Part shown: positions 33,346 to 43,718 of the stretch, piece by piece | Numbering within the stretch: the first letter of the stretch is position 1 | Layout: each line of letters opens with the position of its first letter | Assembly (NCBI RefSeq): GCF_002086735.1 | Contig: NZ_MVIJ01000023.1 | Span: 1-64,000 of the forward strand | Direction of reading: 5' to 3' | Source of the DNA: Mycobacterium scrofulaceum | Lineage (GTDB): Bacteria > Actinomycetota > Actinomycetes > Mycobacteriales > Mycobacteriaceae | DNA length: 64,000 nt | Made by a program: the position numbers and the translations under genes | Notes under the pieces: generated by a model | Databases searched by the model: none | Seen by the model: only the letters and a program-made list of their open reading frames with translations | What the model was told of the DNA's origin: nothing

Positions 33346-34110
33346 TCAGGGGCTGGGCGGAAGGCTTGGCGGCGTGGTCGCCGTCGTGGTCGGCAGCGTG
33401 GACGTGGACGCCGGGGTGCTGGTGACCGTGACGGTGCTCGTGCTCGTCGACGGCGGCGGCACCTCGGTGGTGGTGGTGCTCGTCGTGACGCTGGTCGTCG
33501 TGGAGGTCGACGACGTCGTCGTCGCCGAGGCCGCGGCGAGCACACCGCAGGCCACCCGCTTGCCGGACTCGCCGGTGGCGCTCCCGGTCAAGTTGTCCGC
33601 CGTCTGGTGGATGATCAGCGCGGTGCCCGAGCTGTTTCGCAGGTCGGAGGCGGTGAGCAAGTTGGTGGTGGTGACGAGTTTCGCCGAGCCGTCGTTGCGC
33701 ACCTGCAGCGCGGTCAGGTCGCCGCTGGCGGGGAAACCCGTGTGGTCGGGCGCCTGGTAGACGCTTCCGGCGGAGTTGAAGTCGCCGGTCGCGCCGCCCG
33801 CCGGCGCGGCCGAATTGGCCTCGCATTTGCCCACCGAATGGATTTGCAGGCCGTGGAAGCCGGGGCTGAGAACCTGATTGGGTCCGGTCTCCACGGTGAC
33901 CGTGGCATAACCGTTCGCGAAATCGATGGTGGCGGTGCCGACCTGGTTTCCGTCGGCGCTCTTCAACTGCGTGGTCATCCGCTCCGTGCCGGGCGGCGCG
34001 CTCGAGGACGTCGAACTGGTGGCCTGGCCACCCTGCTGATTTGCGCATGCGGCCAACGGCGCAACGGCGGCGGCAAGCAATGCGGTCGCGAAGGATACGC
34101 CCTTTTTCAT
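33346..34110 (-). CDS. Cu,Zn-superoxide-dismutase-like lipoprotein with degenerate metal site
   Basis: A 254-residue protein. A signal peptide ends in a lipobox (LAAC, Cys22). The SOD-like domain (about 45-190) keeps the disulfide cysteines (C96 and C188), Asp131 and His168. The first copper pair, H-x-H in the family, is Gln89-x-His91, and the segment that should carry the bridging His reads GSVYQA at 115-120. A Ser/Thr/Pro-rich tail of about 60 residues follows. It therefore probably lacks full SOD activity. Residue comparison uses my memory of the M. tuberculosis SodC sequence. Confidence 0.72.
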   Translation of the reverse strand: MKKGVSFATALLAAAVAPLAACANQQGGQATSSTSSSAPPGTERMTTQLKSADGNQVGTATIDFANGYATVTVETGPNQVLSPGFHGLQIHSVGKCEANSAAPAGGATGDFNSAGSVYQAPDHTGFPASGDLTALQVRNDGSAKLVTTTNLLTASDLRNSSGTALIIHQTADNLTGSATGESGKRVACGVLAAASATTTSSTSTTTSVTTSTTTTEVPPPSTSTSTVTVTSTPASTSTLPTTTATTPPSLPPSP

Positions 34111-34187
34111 GGGCTGGGCCTACCCGCATTGGCGGCAGCCCAAACGAGCCCGACCGCGCGCAGCGGCAGGCCCGCTGGGGCCCGGGC

Positions 34188-34496
34188 TCAGGCGGAGCGG
34201 CGGATGCCGCGCGTGCGGCCGATGTCGCCCTTCAGCAGTAGGTCACGCTCGGATTCGGACAGGCCGCCCCAGACGCCATAGGGCTCACCGACTTCGAGGG
34301 CGTGCGAACGGCACTCCTGGATGACCGGGCACTGCCGGCACATCTCCTTGGCGCGCTGCTCGCGCTGCATGCGGGCGCGGCCGCGTTCACCGTCGGGGTG
34401 GAAGAACATCGACGAGTCAACGCCGCGGCACAAGCCCTGCAATTGCCAATTCCAGATGTCGGCGTTGGGTCCAGGTAGCTGCTCCGGCTGTGGCAT
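34188..34496 (-). CDS. whiB3: redox-sensing regulator WhiB3
   Basis: A 102-residue WhiB protein. The four iron-sulfur cysteines are at 23, 53, 56 and 62 (C-x29-C-x2-C-x5-C). The GVWGG turn and the basic C-terminus RTRGIRRSA are typical. MPQPEQLPGPNADIWNWQLQ at the N-terminus identifies WhiB3. It coordinates a [4Fe-4S] cluster and regulates lipid and polyketide synthesis in response to redox and acid. SD GAGGG precedes the ATG. The next gene on the opposite strand starts 354 bases upstream. Confidence 0.95.
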   Translation of the reverse strand: MPQPEQLPGPNADIWNWQLQGLCRGVDSSMFFHPDGERGRARMQREQRAKEMCRQCPVIQECRSHALEVGEPYGVWGGLSESERDLLLKGDIGRTRGIRRSA

Positions 34497-34850
34497 TGGT
34501 GTTTCCCTCTCTGCACGGCACGCCCAGTAAGGTCAGGTCCGCGAAGCGATTGTGCAACTGAATTGAAGCGGCGTCACCGATGACTACCCGTCATGCGTAG
34601 ACGTTAGGGCGGACGGAGAATTTGCGTCAATAGCCACTTAGCCCGGCAAAGTATGTAATGGTTATAAAAGAATTAACGCCGCGTTCATCTGCCGCGCGTT
34701 GGCGAAACACGCACCGTGCTACCAGGCACTTGACCGAATCGAGATTTCCCAGCTCACGGGCCGAGAGAGGGCCGACCGCGATTAGTACAGGACCTATTGT
34801 AATTAACAGTTCGGTAACGCGAACACCACAAACTGTTTACTACCATCGTC
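34497..34850. other. long whiB3 upstream region
   Basis: 354 bases between the divergent whiB3 and TPR-like genes, with no gene. The central and distal parts are AT-rich (for instance GGTTATAAAAGAATTAACG at about 34659-34677). It must hold both promoters; whiB3 has a long regulatory upstream region in M. tuberculosis. No specific operator could be assigned. Confidence 0.5.
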
Positions 34851-35669
34851 GTGATTGAAACTCGTCACACTTCCGTGATTGGCCGAAACTTGGCGGCCGC
34901 CGCCTTCGGTGACCGGCCGGGGGCCTGGCCGCTGCCGACGGCGGTCACGCCGGAGGAATTGTGGCTGCGCGCGGTCGCGGCCGGCGGGCAGGGCCGCTAC
35001 GGCAGCGCCTATTGCGACCTGGCTGCGCTGCGCCGCAGCGTGCCCGCCGGACCGCTGGTCTCGCTGGCCCACAGCACGCAGGGATCCTTTCTGCGCCAAC
35101 TCGGTTGGCACTCCGCGGCGCGCGGCTGGGACGGGCGCGCCCTGGCGCTGGCGGGCGCGGACCGCGAGGCGCGCGCCGATGCCCTGATCGGGTTGGCGGC
35201 CGACGCGCTGGGCGTCGGCCGGTTCGCGGCCGCGGCGGCACTGCTCGCCCGTGCCGACGCGGAGCTGGGGGCCGGACCGGTGCCGGACCGGCAGCCGGTG
35301 CGGCGCGGGTGGGTGGCCGCCGAGCTGGCGATGGCCCGGGGCGACGGCGAACTCGCCGTCGGCCATGCGAACGAGGCGGCGCGGCTGGCGGGCGCGATGC
35401 TCGTCCCGTCGGCGCGGCACGCGGTCAAGAGCGAGGTGGTGCTGGCGGCCGCCCTGTGCACCGCCGGGGCCGTCGAGCGCGCCCGTGCGGTGGCCGAGGC
35501 GGCGCTGGACGCCACGGGCCGCCTGGGGCTCGTTCCCCTTCGATGGGCGTTGGCGTGCTTGCTGATTGATCTCGGAAGCGTCACGTTATCGACGCGGCAG
35601 CTGCACGAAATTCGCGATGTCTGCGCAGGCCACGTCCGGCGCGCCGGTGCGACGTGGCGTTCCGCTTGA
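34851..35669 (+). CDS. helical-repeat protein (Rv3415c-like)
   Basis: A 272-residue, almost wholly alpha-helical protein from a GTG, very Ala-rich, with TPR-like helical pairs (for example LAHSTQGSFLRQLGWHSAAR and LALAGADREARADALIGLAA). No enzymatic motif is seen. It lies between whiB3 and sigD, as in M. tuberculosis where the gene is Rv3415c. Ends about 90 bases before sigD. The function is unknown; a protein-interaction scaffold is plausible from the repeat architecture only. Confidence 0.75.
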   Translation: MIETRHTSVIGRNLAAAAFGDRPGAWPLPTAVTPEELWLRAVAAGGQGRYGSAYCDLAALRRSVPAGPLVSLAHSTQGSFLRQLGWHSAARGWDGRALALAGADREARADALIGLAADALGVGRFAAAAALLARADAELGAGPVPDRQPVRRGWVAAELAMARGDGELAVGHANEAARLAGAMLVPSARHAVKSEVVLAAALCTAGAVERARAVAEAALDATGRLGLVPLRWALACLLIDLGSVTLSTRQLHEIRDVCAGHVRRAGATWRSA

Positions 35670-35735
35670 AATGGCCCCGCGCCCGTTATTGTCAATGCGT
35701 TAGTTAGCCCGGTTAGCCCGCGATGTGTCCGGTTC

Positions 35736-35761
35736 GTAACGTTGGAGATACCGCCGTCGAT
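35736..35761 (+). promoter_or_regulatory. possible SigD-type promoter at the sigD start
   Basis: GTAACG (35736-35741), 16 bases and CGAT (35758-35761) match the -35/-10 consensus that I recall for SigD. It overlaps the sigD start codon (ATG at 35760), so transcription from it would begin inside the gene. Coincidence is possible. Confidence 0.35.
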
Positions 35762-36335
35762 GACAATTCAAGGGGATCGTCTCGACGCCGTGGTGGCCAA
35801 GGCCGTGGCGGGGGACCGTAACGCACTACGGGAGGTGCTGGAGACCATCCGTCCGATTGTCGTGCGCTATTGCCGCGCGCGGGTCGGGACAGTCGAGCGG
35901 GGTGGCCTGTCAGCGGATGACGTGGCACAGGAGGTGTGCTTGGCGACTATCACGGCGCTGCCGCGTTACCGGGACCGCGGACGCCCCTTCCTCGCGTTCC
36001 TGTACGGCATCGCGGCGCACAAGGTCGCGGACGCCCATCGCGCCGCCGGCCGTGACCTGTCCTACCCCACCGAGATCATCCCCGAGCGTTGGTCGTCCGA
36101 CGCCGGCCCGGAACAACGGGCCATCGAAGCCGATTCGGTGAGCCGGATGAGCGAACTGCTCGAGATCCTGCCCGCCAAGCAGCGCGAGATCCTGATCCTG
36201 CGTGTGGTCGTCGGCCTGTCGGCCGAGGAGACCGCGTCCGCCGTCGGCAGCACCACCGGTGCGGTCCGGGTGGCCCAGCACCGGGCGCTGTCCCGGCTCA
36301 AGTCCGAGATGATCGCGGCAGGTGACTGTGCCTGA
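35760..36335 (+). CDS. sigD: ECF sigma factor SigD
   Basis: A 191-residue ECF sigma factor. Region 2 contains ADDVAQEVCLATITALPRYR and FLAFLYGIAAHKVADAHR (-10 recognition); region 4 contains ILPAKQREILILRVVVGLSAEE and GAVRVAQHRALSRLK (-35 recognition). The ATG at 35760 has GGAGATACC upstream; a TTG at 35742 adds 6 residues. M. tuberculosis SigD is annotated slightly longer. It works in lipid metabolism and stationary-phase gene control, held by the anti-sigma factor encoded next, whose start overlaps its last 14 bases. Confidence 0.95.
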   Translation: MTIQGDRLDAVVAKAVAGDRNALREVLETIRPIVVRYCRARVGTVERGGLSADDVAQEVCLATITALPRYRDRGRPFLAFLYGIAAHKVADAHRAAGRDLSYPTEIIPERWSSDAGPEQRAIEADSVSRMSELLEILPAKQREILILRVVVGLSAEETASAVGSTTGAVRVAQHRALSRLKSEMIAAGDCA

Positions 36336-37086
36336 ACCCCTGGACGAATTCGCCCGCACCGATCTGCTCCTCGACGCGCTCGCCGAGCGGCGACCGGTGC
36401 ACGTCGGCGACCCCGACGTCGACGCGATGGCGACCCTGCTGGAGGACTGGCGCGACAACCTGCGGTGGCCGCCGGCCAGCGCGCTGGTCTCGGCGGAAGA
36501 GGCCGTCGCGGCCCTGCGTACCGGATTGGCCGACCGCCGGCGCAGCCGGCGCGGGCTGGCGGCCATCGGATCGGTGGCCGCGGCGCTGCTGGTGATGAGC
36601 GGCTTCGGCGCCATGGTGGTCGAGGCCCGTCCCGGCACCACCCTGTACGGGCTGCACGCTATGTTCTTCGACCAGCCGCGGGTCAACGAGAAGCATCAGG
36701 CCCTGCTGTCCGCGAAGGCCGACCTGGCCAAAGTGCAGGAGTCGATCGACGCGGGCCAGTGGGACCAGGCGCGCAGCCAGCTGACCGAGGTGAGCAGCCT
36801 GGTCCAGTCGATCGACGACCCGGCCGGCAAACAGGAGCTGACGAACCAGCTGAAGCTGTTGAATCTGCGGGTCCAGTCGCGCAATCCGAACGCGACGCTG
36901 CCGCCATCGGCGAACGCGCCGTCGGCGTGGTCGGCCCCGCCCGCGGCCACCCCGAAAGCGGCCGCTACGCCGTCCGAGGCGTCGGCCGTCCCGTCAGAGC
37001 CGGCGTCGCCGGGTCAGTCGTGGAGCAAGCATCGGCATCACGGGCTGACACCCGGCCCGTCGGCGGTGATTCCGGACACGCCGTAG
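36322..37086 (+). CDS. rsdA: anti-sigma-D factor RsdA
   Basis: A 254-residue membrane-anchored anti-sigma factor. The N-terminal cytoplasmic SigD-binding region has EFARTDLLLDALAERRPVHV and WRDNLRWPPASALVS; a transmembrane helix follows at about 78-102 (RGLAAIGSVAAALLVMSGFG). The external part is Ser/Ala/Pro-rich and shorter than in M. tuberculosis. Release of SigD in M. tuberculosis involves Clp-dependent degradation. It overlaps sigD by 14 bases, from a GTG. The Pro/Ala-rich tail is poorly conserved. Confidence 0.92.
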   Translation: MTVPEPLDEFARTDLLLDALAERRPVHVGDPDVDAMATLLEDWRDNLRWPPASALVSAEEAVAALRTGLADRRRSRRGLAAIGSVAAALLVMSGFGAMVVEARPGTTLYGLHAMFFDQPRVNEKHQALLSAKADLAKVQESIDAGQWDQARSQLTEVSSLVQSIDDPAGKQELTNQLKLLNLRVQSRNPNATLPPSANAPSAWSAPPAATPKAAATPSEASAVPSEPASPGQSWSKHRHHGLTPGPSAVIPDTP

Positions 37087-37093
37087 CGGCGCG

Positions 37094-37501
37094 CTAGCGG
37101 CGGTATCCGTCGGCGTCCGAGGTGGCCTCGTTGAGCGAGGCGTCGGCGTAGCCGCGGCAGTAATCCCACGTGACGTAGGCGTCCGGCTCGGGGTCGTAGG
37201 CCGGCTCGTGCGGGCGGACGGTGCCGTCGATCAGCAGCTGCAGCAGGTTCGCGCGCAGCATGTCCCAGTCGTGGTAGTGGTCCTGCTGGCATTCGTCGCA
37301 GCACACCACCAGCCCGCGAATTCCCTTGTGCGCCAACAGGGCCTCGTAGACCGCCAGGTCGGCGAGGTCGGCCTCGACCGCCATCCGCTCTTGGGCGTCC
37401 AGGGGCTGCCCCGGCTCTACGGCTTCGAGCGCAGCCGACGGATCGCAGGGGTCGTCGGCGAAGGGGTCGGGCGGCAAACCCGGTGGGAGGTGATCGCGCA
37501 C
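37094..37501 (-). CDS. DUF5319 protein (Rv3412-like)
   Basis: A 135-residue acidic protein from a GTG (VRDHLPPGLPPDPF). It has two Cys-rich elements, CCDECQQDHYHDWD and DYCRGY, that suggest metal or redox binding; the sequence is highly conserved among mycobacteria. A 59-residue upstream extension is rejected because the family begins at RDHLPP. It converges with rsdA, 7 bases apart, and diverges from guaB2. The function is unknown. Confidence 0.85.
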   Translation of the reverse strand: MRDHLPPGLPPDPFADDPCDPSAALEAVEPGQPLDAQERMAVEADLADLAVYEALLAHKGIRGLVVCCDECQQDHYHDWDMLRANLLQLLIDGTVRPHEPAYDPEPDAYVTWDYCRGYADASLNEATSDADGYRR

Positions 37502-37664
37502 GCACACTAGCCTACGCAGCCGGGCGGGGATAACGCCAGCAGGGAAGCCGCCCGTCGTTTCCGCGCGTTTTGGCGCCCGCGGCGCGCCCCGGCAAGCGGG
37601 TGGAGGGGTCGGGCGAGCCGATAGGATGGGAAGCTCACGCCGCATCGTATGGAGGGCCCCGCCG

Positions 37665-39275
<1,611 letters not shown>

Positions 39276-39282
39276 GGCCGGC

Positions 39283-40410
39283 ATGGTCGAAATCGGGATG
39301 GGCCGCACCGCCCGTCGTACCTATGAACTGAGCGAAGTCAGCATCGTGCCGTCGCGGCGCACCCGGTCATCGCAGGACGTCTCCACCGCCTGGCAGCTGG
39401 ACGCCTACCGTTTCGAGATCCCGGTGGTGGCCCACCCGACCGACGCCCTGGTATCGCCGGAGTTCGCCATCGAGCTCGGCCGCCTCGGCGGGCTGGGCGT
39501 GCTCAACGGCGAGGGGCTGATCGGCCGGCACGCCGACGTCGAGGCCAAGATCGCGCAGCTCGTCGAGGCCGCCACCAAGGAGCCCGAACCGTCCGCGTCG
39601 ATCCGGCTGCTGCAGGAGCTGCACGCCGCGCCGCTGAACCCCGATCTGCTGGGGTCGGCCGTCGCGCGCATCCGGGAGGCCGGGGTGACCACGGCGGTGC
39701 GGGTCAGCCCGCAGAACGCCCAGGCGCTGACCCCGGTGCTGCTGCAGGCCGGCATCGACCTGCTGGTCATCCACGGCACCATCGTCTCGGCGGAGCGGGT
39801 GGCCAGCGACGGCGAGCCGCTGAACCTCAAGACCTTCATCTCCGAGCTCGACGTCCCGGTGGTGGCCGGCGGGGTGCTCGACCACCGCACGGCGCTGCAC
39901 CTGATGCGCACCGGCGCCGCCGGCGTCATCGTCGGCTACGGCTCCACCCGGGGGGTGACCACCAGCGACGAGGTGCTCGGTATCAGCGTGCCGATGGCCA
40001 CCGCCATCGCCGACGCGGCCGCCGCGCGCCGCGAATACCTCGACGAGACGGGCGGCCGGTACGTGCACGTGCTGGCCGACGGCGACATCCACACCTCCGG
40101 CGAGCTGGCCAAGGCGATCGCCTGCGGGGCCGACGCGGTGGTGCTCGGCACGCCGCTGGCCGAGTCCGCCGAGGCGCTGGGCGAGGGCTGGTTCTGGCCG
40201 GCCGCGGCGGCGCACCCGTCGTTGCCGCGCGGGGCGCTGCTGCAGATCGCGCTCGGCGAGCGCCCGCCGCTCGAGCGGGTGCTCAACGGGCCCTCCGACG
40301 ACCCGTTCGGTTCGCTGAACCTGGTCGGCGGCCTGCGCCGGTCGATGGCCAAGGCCGGCTATTGCGACCTCAAGGAGTTCCAGAAGGTAGGGCTGACCGT
40401 CGGTAGCTGA
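39283..40410 (+). CDS. guaB3: IMPDH/GMP-reductase paralog GuaB3
   Basis: A 375-residue IMPDH-fold protein without a CBS insert, from an ATG (MVEIGMGRTARRTYELSEVS). The family signature GSTRGVTTSDEVLGISVPMA and the C-terminal VGGLRRSMAKAGYCDLKEF are those of the actinobacterial GuaB3 group. The true activity is unsettled in M. tuberculosis; GMP reductase-like or regulatory roles are proposed. It forms an operon with guaB2. Confidence 0.92.
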   Translation: MVEIGMGRTARRTYELSEVSIVPSRRTRSSQDVSTAWQLDAYRFEIPVVAHPTDALVSPEFAIELGRLGGLGVLNGEGLIGRHADVEAKIAQLVEAATKEPEPSASIRLLQELHAAPLNPDLLGSAVARIREAGVTTAVRVSPQNAQALTPVLLQAGIDLLVIHGTIVSAERVASDGEPLNLKTFISELDVPVVAGGVLDHRTALHLMRTGAAGVIVGYGSTRGVTTSDEVLGISVPMATAIADAAAARREYLDETGGRYVHVLADGDIHTSGELAKAIACGADAVVLGTPLAESAEALGEGWFWPAAAAHPSLPRGALLQIALGERPPLERVLNGPSDDPFGSLNLVGGLRRSMAKAGYCDLKEFQKVGLTVGS

Positions 40411-40452
40411 GGGCACTGGCTCGTTACCCGTGAGTAAGGCCATACTGGTGCG

Positions 40453-42189
40453 ATGAGGCCGGATTACGACGTTCTGATCATCGGTTCGGGTTTCGGAGGC
40501 AGCGTCAGCGCGCTGCGGCTGACCGAAAAGGGCTACCGCGTAGGCGTATTGGAGGCCGGGCGGCGTTTCGCCGACGAGGACTTCGCCGAGACCTCGTGGG
40601 ACCTGCGCAAGTTCCTGTGGGCCCCGCAGCTGGGTTGCTACGGCATCCAGCGGATCCATCCCCTGAAGAACGTGCTGATCCTGGCCGGCGCCGGGGTGGG
40701 CGGCGGCTCCCTGAACTACGCCAACACGCTGTACGTGCCGCCGGAGCCGTTCTTCAAAGACCGGCAGTGGTCGCACATCACCGACTGGCGCGACGAGCTG
40801 ATGATGCACTACGAGCAGGCGAAACGGATGCTCGGGGTGGTCACGAACCCGACCTTCACCGACGCCGACCGCGTGCTCAAGGAAGTCGCCGACGAGATGG
40901 GCTGCGGTGACACCTTCGTGCCCACCCCGGTGGGGGTGTTCTTCGGGCCCGACGGCACCAAGACGCCGGGCAAGACCGTGCCGGACCCGTACTTCGGCGG
41001 CGCGGGCCCGGAGCGCACCGGCTGCCTGGAGTGCGGCTGCTGCATGACGGGATGTCGCTACGGCGCCAAGAACACCCTGCTGAAGAACTACCTCGGCCTC
41101 GCCGAATCCGCTGGCGCGCAAGTGATTCCGATGACGACGGTGAAGGGCTTCCAGCAGCGGCCGGACGGGCTGTGGGAGGTCCGCACCGTGCGCACCGGCA
41201 GCTGGCTGCGCCGCGACCGGCGCACCTACACCGCGACGCACCTGATCCTGGCCGCGGGCACCTGGGGCACTCAGCATCTGCTGTTCAAGATGCGCGACAC
41301 GGGCAAGTTGCCGCGCCTGTCCGGGCGGCTGGGCGTGTTGACCCGCACCAACTCCGAGTCCATCGTCGGCGCCGGGAAACTCGAGGTCGACCCGAACCTG
41401 GACCTGACGCACGGCGTGGCCATCACGTCGTCGATCCACCCGACCGCCGACACCCATGTCGAACCCTGCCGCTACGGCAAGGGATCGAACGCGATGGGCC
41501 TGCTGCAGACGCTGATGACCGACGGCAGCGGTCCGGGGGGCACGGACGTGCCCCGCTGGAAGCAGCTGTTGGACCAGGCCCGCGAGGACCCGCGCCGCAT
41601 GATGCGGATGCTCAACGTCCACCAGTGGAGCGAGCGCACCCTGATCGCGCTGGTCATGCAGCACCTGGACAACTCGATCACCACCTTCACCAAACGCGGC
41701 AAGCTGGGCATCCGCTGGTACACCAGCAAGCAGGGCCACGGCGACCCGAACCCGTCCTGGAATCCCGTCGGGAACAAGGTCACCCGGCGCATCGCCGAGA
41801 AGATCGACGGCGTGGCCGGCGGCACCTGGGGAGAACTGTTCAACATCCCGCTGACGGCGCACTTCCTCGGCGGCGCGGCGATCGGCGACAGCCCCGAACA
41901 CGGGGTCATCGACCCCTACCACCGGGTGTACGGCTATCCCACGATGTTCGTGGTGGACGGCGCCGCGATCTCGGCGAACCTGGGCGTCAACCCGTCGCTG
42001 TCGATCACCGCGCAGGCCGAACGGGCCGCGTCGCTGTGGCCGAACAAGGGCGAGAACGATCAGCGCCCGCCGCAGGGCGAGCCCTACCGCCGGCTGGACC
42101 CGATCGCGCCAGGGCACCCGGTGGTGCCCCTCGACGCACCGGGTGCCCTGCGCTGGTTGCCGATTACGCCGGCGCGGTCGACCGGCTAG
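40453..42189 (+). CDS. choD: GMC-type FAD oxidoreductase (cholesterol-oxidase-like)
   Basis: A 578-residue GMC flavoprotein. Rossmann FAD motif VLIIGSGFGGSVSALRL begins at residue 6, GVGGGSLNYANTLYVP is the second FAD segment, and the C-terminal AHFLGGAAIGDSPEHG and NPSLSITAQAERAA hold the histidine/asparagine catalytic region of cholesterol oxidases. It contains a Cys-rich motif CLECGCCMTGCRYGAK. The length matches Rv3409c. Whether cholesterol is the substrate is uncertain; the main 3-beta-HSD is a different enzyme in M. tuberculosis. It ends in a shared CTAG with the convergent gene. Confidence 0.9.
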   Translation: MRPDYDVLIIGSGFGGSVSALRLTEKGYRVGVLEAGRRFADEDFAETSWDLRKFLWAPQLGCYGIQRIHPLKNVLILAGAGVGGGSLNYANTLYVPPEPFFKDRQWSHITDWRDELMMHYEQAKRMLGVVTNPTFTDADRVLKEVADEMGCGDTFVPTPVGVFFGPDGTKTPGKTVPDPYFGGAGPERTGCLECGCCMTGCRYGAKNTLLKNYLGLAESAGAQVIPMTTVKGFQQRPDGLWEVRTVRTGSWLRRDRRTYTATHLILAAGTWGTQHLLFKMRDTGKLPRLSGRLGVLTRTNSESIVGAGKLEVDPNLDLTHGVAITSSIHPTADTHVEPCRYGKGSNAMGLLQTLMTDGSGPGGTDVPRWKQLLDQAREDPRRMMRMLNVHQWSERTLIALVMQHLDNSITTFTKRGKLGIRWYTSKQGHGDPNPSWNPVGNKVTRRIAEKIDGVAGGTWGELFNIPLTAHFLGGAAIGDSPEHGVIDPYHRVYGYPTMFVVDGAAISANLGVNPSLSITAQAERAASLWPNKGENDQRPPQGEPYRRLDPIAPGHPVVPLDAPGALRWLPITPARSTG

Positions 42190-43088
42190 CTCGCGATCGC
42201 CTCGAGCGGGGCGCCGCTGACCACCCGGCTGCGCTCGCCGTGCACGTCGACGGGCACGTCGCCCATCAGCGTGACGCGGTGCATCAGCCGGGGCTGGTCG
42301 TCGTAGTCGTCGATGGCCCGGTGCTGGGTGGCCCGGTTGTCCCAGATGGCGACGTCACCCGGCGCCCAGCTCCAGCGAATAGTGTTCTCTGGCACCGTGA
42401 TTCGCCGCTGCAATAGTTCCAGCAGCACGCTCGACTCGTAGCTGTCCAGGCCGACGAAGCCCCGCACGAAATCTCCCAACAACAGCGTGCGCTCGCCGGT
42501 CTCGGGGTGCACCCGCACCACCGGGTGTTCGGTCCGGAAGTCCGGCTTTTCGAAGACCTGGCGGAACGTCCGCTGGGCGTCGCTCATCGCCCGCACCGAT
42601 TCCTCGGTCACGTAGTCGTAGCGGTTGCTGTGCAGGGCCCAGAGGTTCTCCACCAGGCCCTTGAGCGCCTCCGGCAGCGCCTCGTAGGCGGCGGCCGTGT
42701 TGGTCCACAGCGTCGACCCCCCGTACCGCGGCAGGGTGACCGCCCGCAGGATCGAGGCCGCCGGGTAGTTGGCGACGAACGTGACGTCGGTGTGCCAGCG
42801 GTTCGCCTTGCCGTATTCGGAGTTGATCGGCGTGATCACCGGCGCGTTCTTGGCGGCCAGCAGCTCGGCGGCCGGGTGGCCGACGGGCGTGCCCAGCCGG
42901 CCCGCGAATGCCAGCTGCCGCTGGTCGTCGAGGTGGTGCTGGTGGCGGAAGAAGATCACCTTGTGGGCCAGCAGCGCCCGGCGGATCTTGTCGACCGCGT
43001 CCGGGTCGAGGTCGCCGCCGAGGCGCACCCCGTCCACGCGCGCGCCGATGCGGCTGCCGAGCTTGGTGACGGTTATCTGACCACTCAT
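42186..43088 (-). CDS. Fe(II)/2-oxoglutarate-dependent dioxygenase (alkylsulfatase-type, Rv3406-like)
   Basis: A 300-residue TauD-type dioxygenase. The iron triad is H-x-D in RWHTDVTFVANYP with the distal His in RATQHRAIDDY; the 2-oxoglutarate-binding Arg is in DQPRLMHRVTLMGD. Rv3406 cleaves sulfate esters with 2-oxoglutarate and is a source of resistance to DprE1 inhibitors. The ATG at 43088 is 9 bases from AGGA. It diverges from a TetR gene whose operator palindromes fill the intergenic space, and converges on choD. Confidence 0.92.
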   Translation of the reverse strand: MSGQITVTKLGSRIGARVDGVRLGGDLDPDAVDKIRRALLAHKVIFFRHQHHLDDQRQLAFAGRLGTPVGHPAAELLAAKNAPVITPINSEYGKANRWHTDVTFVANYPAASILRAVTLPRYGGSTLWTNTAAAYEALPEALKGLVENLWALHSNRYDYVTEESVRAMSDAQRTFRQVFEKPDFRTEHPVVRVHPETGERTLLLGDFVRGFVGLDSYESSVLLELLQRRITVPENTIRWSWAPGDVAIWDNRATQHRAIDDYDDQPRLMHRVTLMGDVPVDVHGERSRVVSGAPLEAIAS

Positions 43089-43114
43089 TGTCATCAATCC
43101 TAGTGCGAAGGGGC

Positions 43115-43156
43115 GTAGTCAACTGACTACATCGAGTACTGTAGTCGCATGACTAC
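43115..43156. promoter_or_regulatory. two inverted-repeat operators between the dioxygenase and its TetR
   Basis: Perfect inverted repeat GTAGTCAACTGACTAC (43115-43130) and a second, GTAGTC-GCAT-GACTAC (43141-43156), share half-sites GTAGTC/GACTAC. The second covers the TetR start codon (43149). It fits autoregulation and repression of the dioxygenase gene. Confidence 0.8.
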
Positions 43157-43715
43157 ACCTTCCGCAAGAGGCCGCGCCAACATGCCCACCGGGCGGGCGG
43201 AGGTCGCCGCGGCGATCCTGGAGGCCGCCACCGACCTGTTCGCGGAGCGCGGCCCGGCCGCGACCTCGATCCGCGACATCGCCGCCCGGTCCAACGTCAA
43301 CCACGGGCTGGTGTTTCGTCACTTCGGCACCAAGGACAAACTCGTCGGCGCCGTGCTCGATCACCTGGGCGCCAACCTGAGCGCCCTGCTGAGCGCCGAG
43401 CCGCCCGCCGACGTGCTGGACCGCGCCCTCGACCGGCAGATGCGAGTCATGGCCCGCACCGTGCTCGACGGGTATCCGGCGGGGCAGCTGCAGACGCGCT
43501 TTCCCACCATCGCGACGTTGCTGGACTGGGTGCTGCCGCTGCACGACACCGAGATCAAGGCCCGCCTCGCCGTCGCCAACGCCCTTGCGTTGCAATTCGG
43601 TTGGCGACTCTTCGCGCCGATCCTGCGGTCGGCGACCGGGCTCGACGAGCTGACGGACGACGACATACGCGAGGCCGCGCGCGTCGAGGTGGCGCGGATT
43701 CTCAACCCCGGCTGA
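43149..43715 (+). CDS. TetR-family repressor of the dioxygenase (Rv3405c-like)
   Basis: A 188-residue TetR protein. The HTH is in TSIRDIAARSNVNHGLVFRHFGTKDKLVGAVL (split as IRDIAARSNVNHG and LVFRHFGTKDKL). The ligand domain is all-helical. It starts at an ATG within the second operator. Its recalled M. tuberculosis counterpart Rv3405c represses the adjacent Rv3406. Converges with the GH65 gene, 3 bases between stops. Confidence 0.9.
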   Translation: MTTPSARGRANMPTGRAEVAAAILEAATDLFAERGPAATSIRDIAARSNVNHGLVFRHFGTKDKLVGAVLDHLGANLSALLSAEPPADVLDRALDRQMRVMARTVLDGYPAGQLQTRFPTIATLLDWVLPLHDTEIKARLAVANALALQFGWRLFAPILRSATGLDELTDDDIREAARVEVARILNPG

Positions 43716-43718
43716 TGC

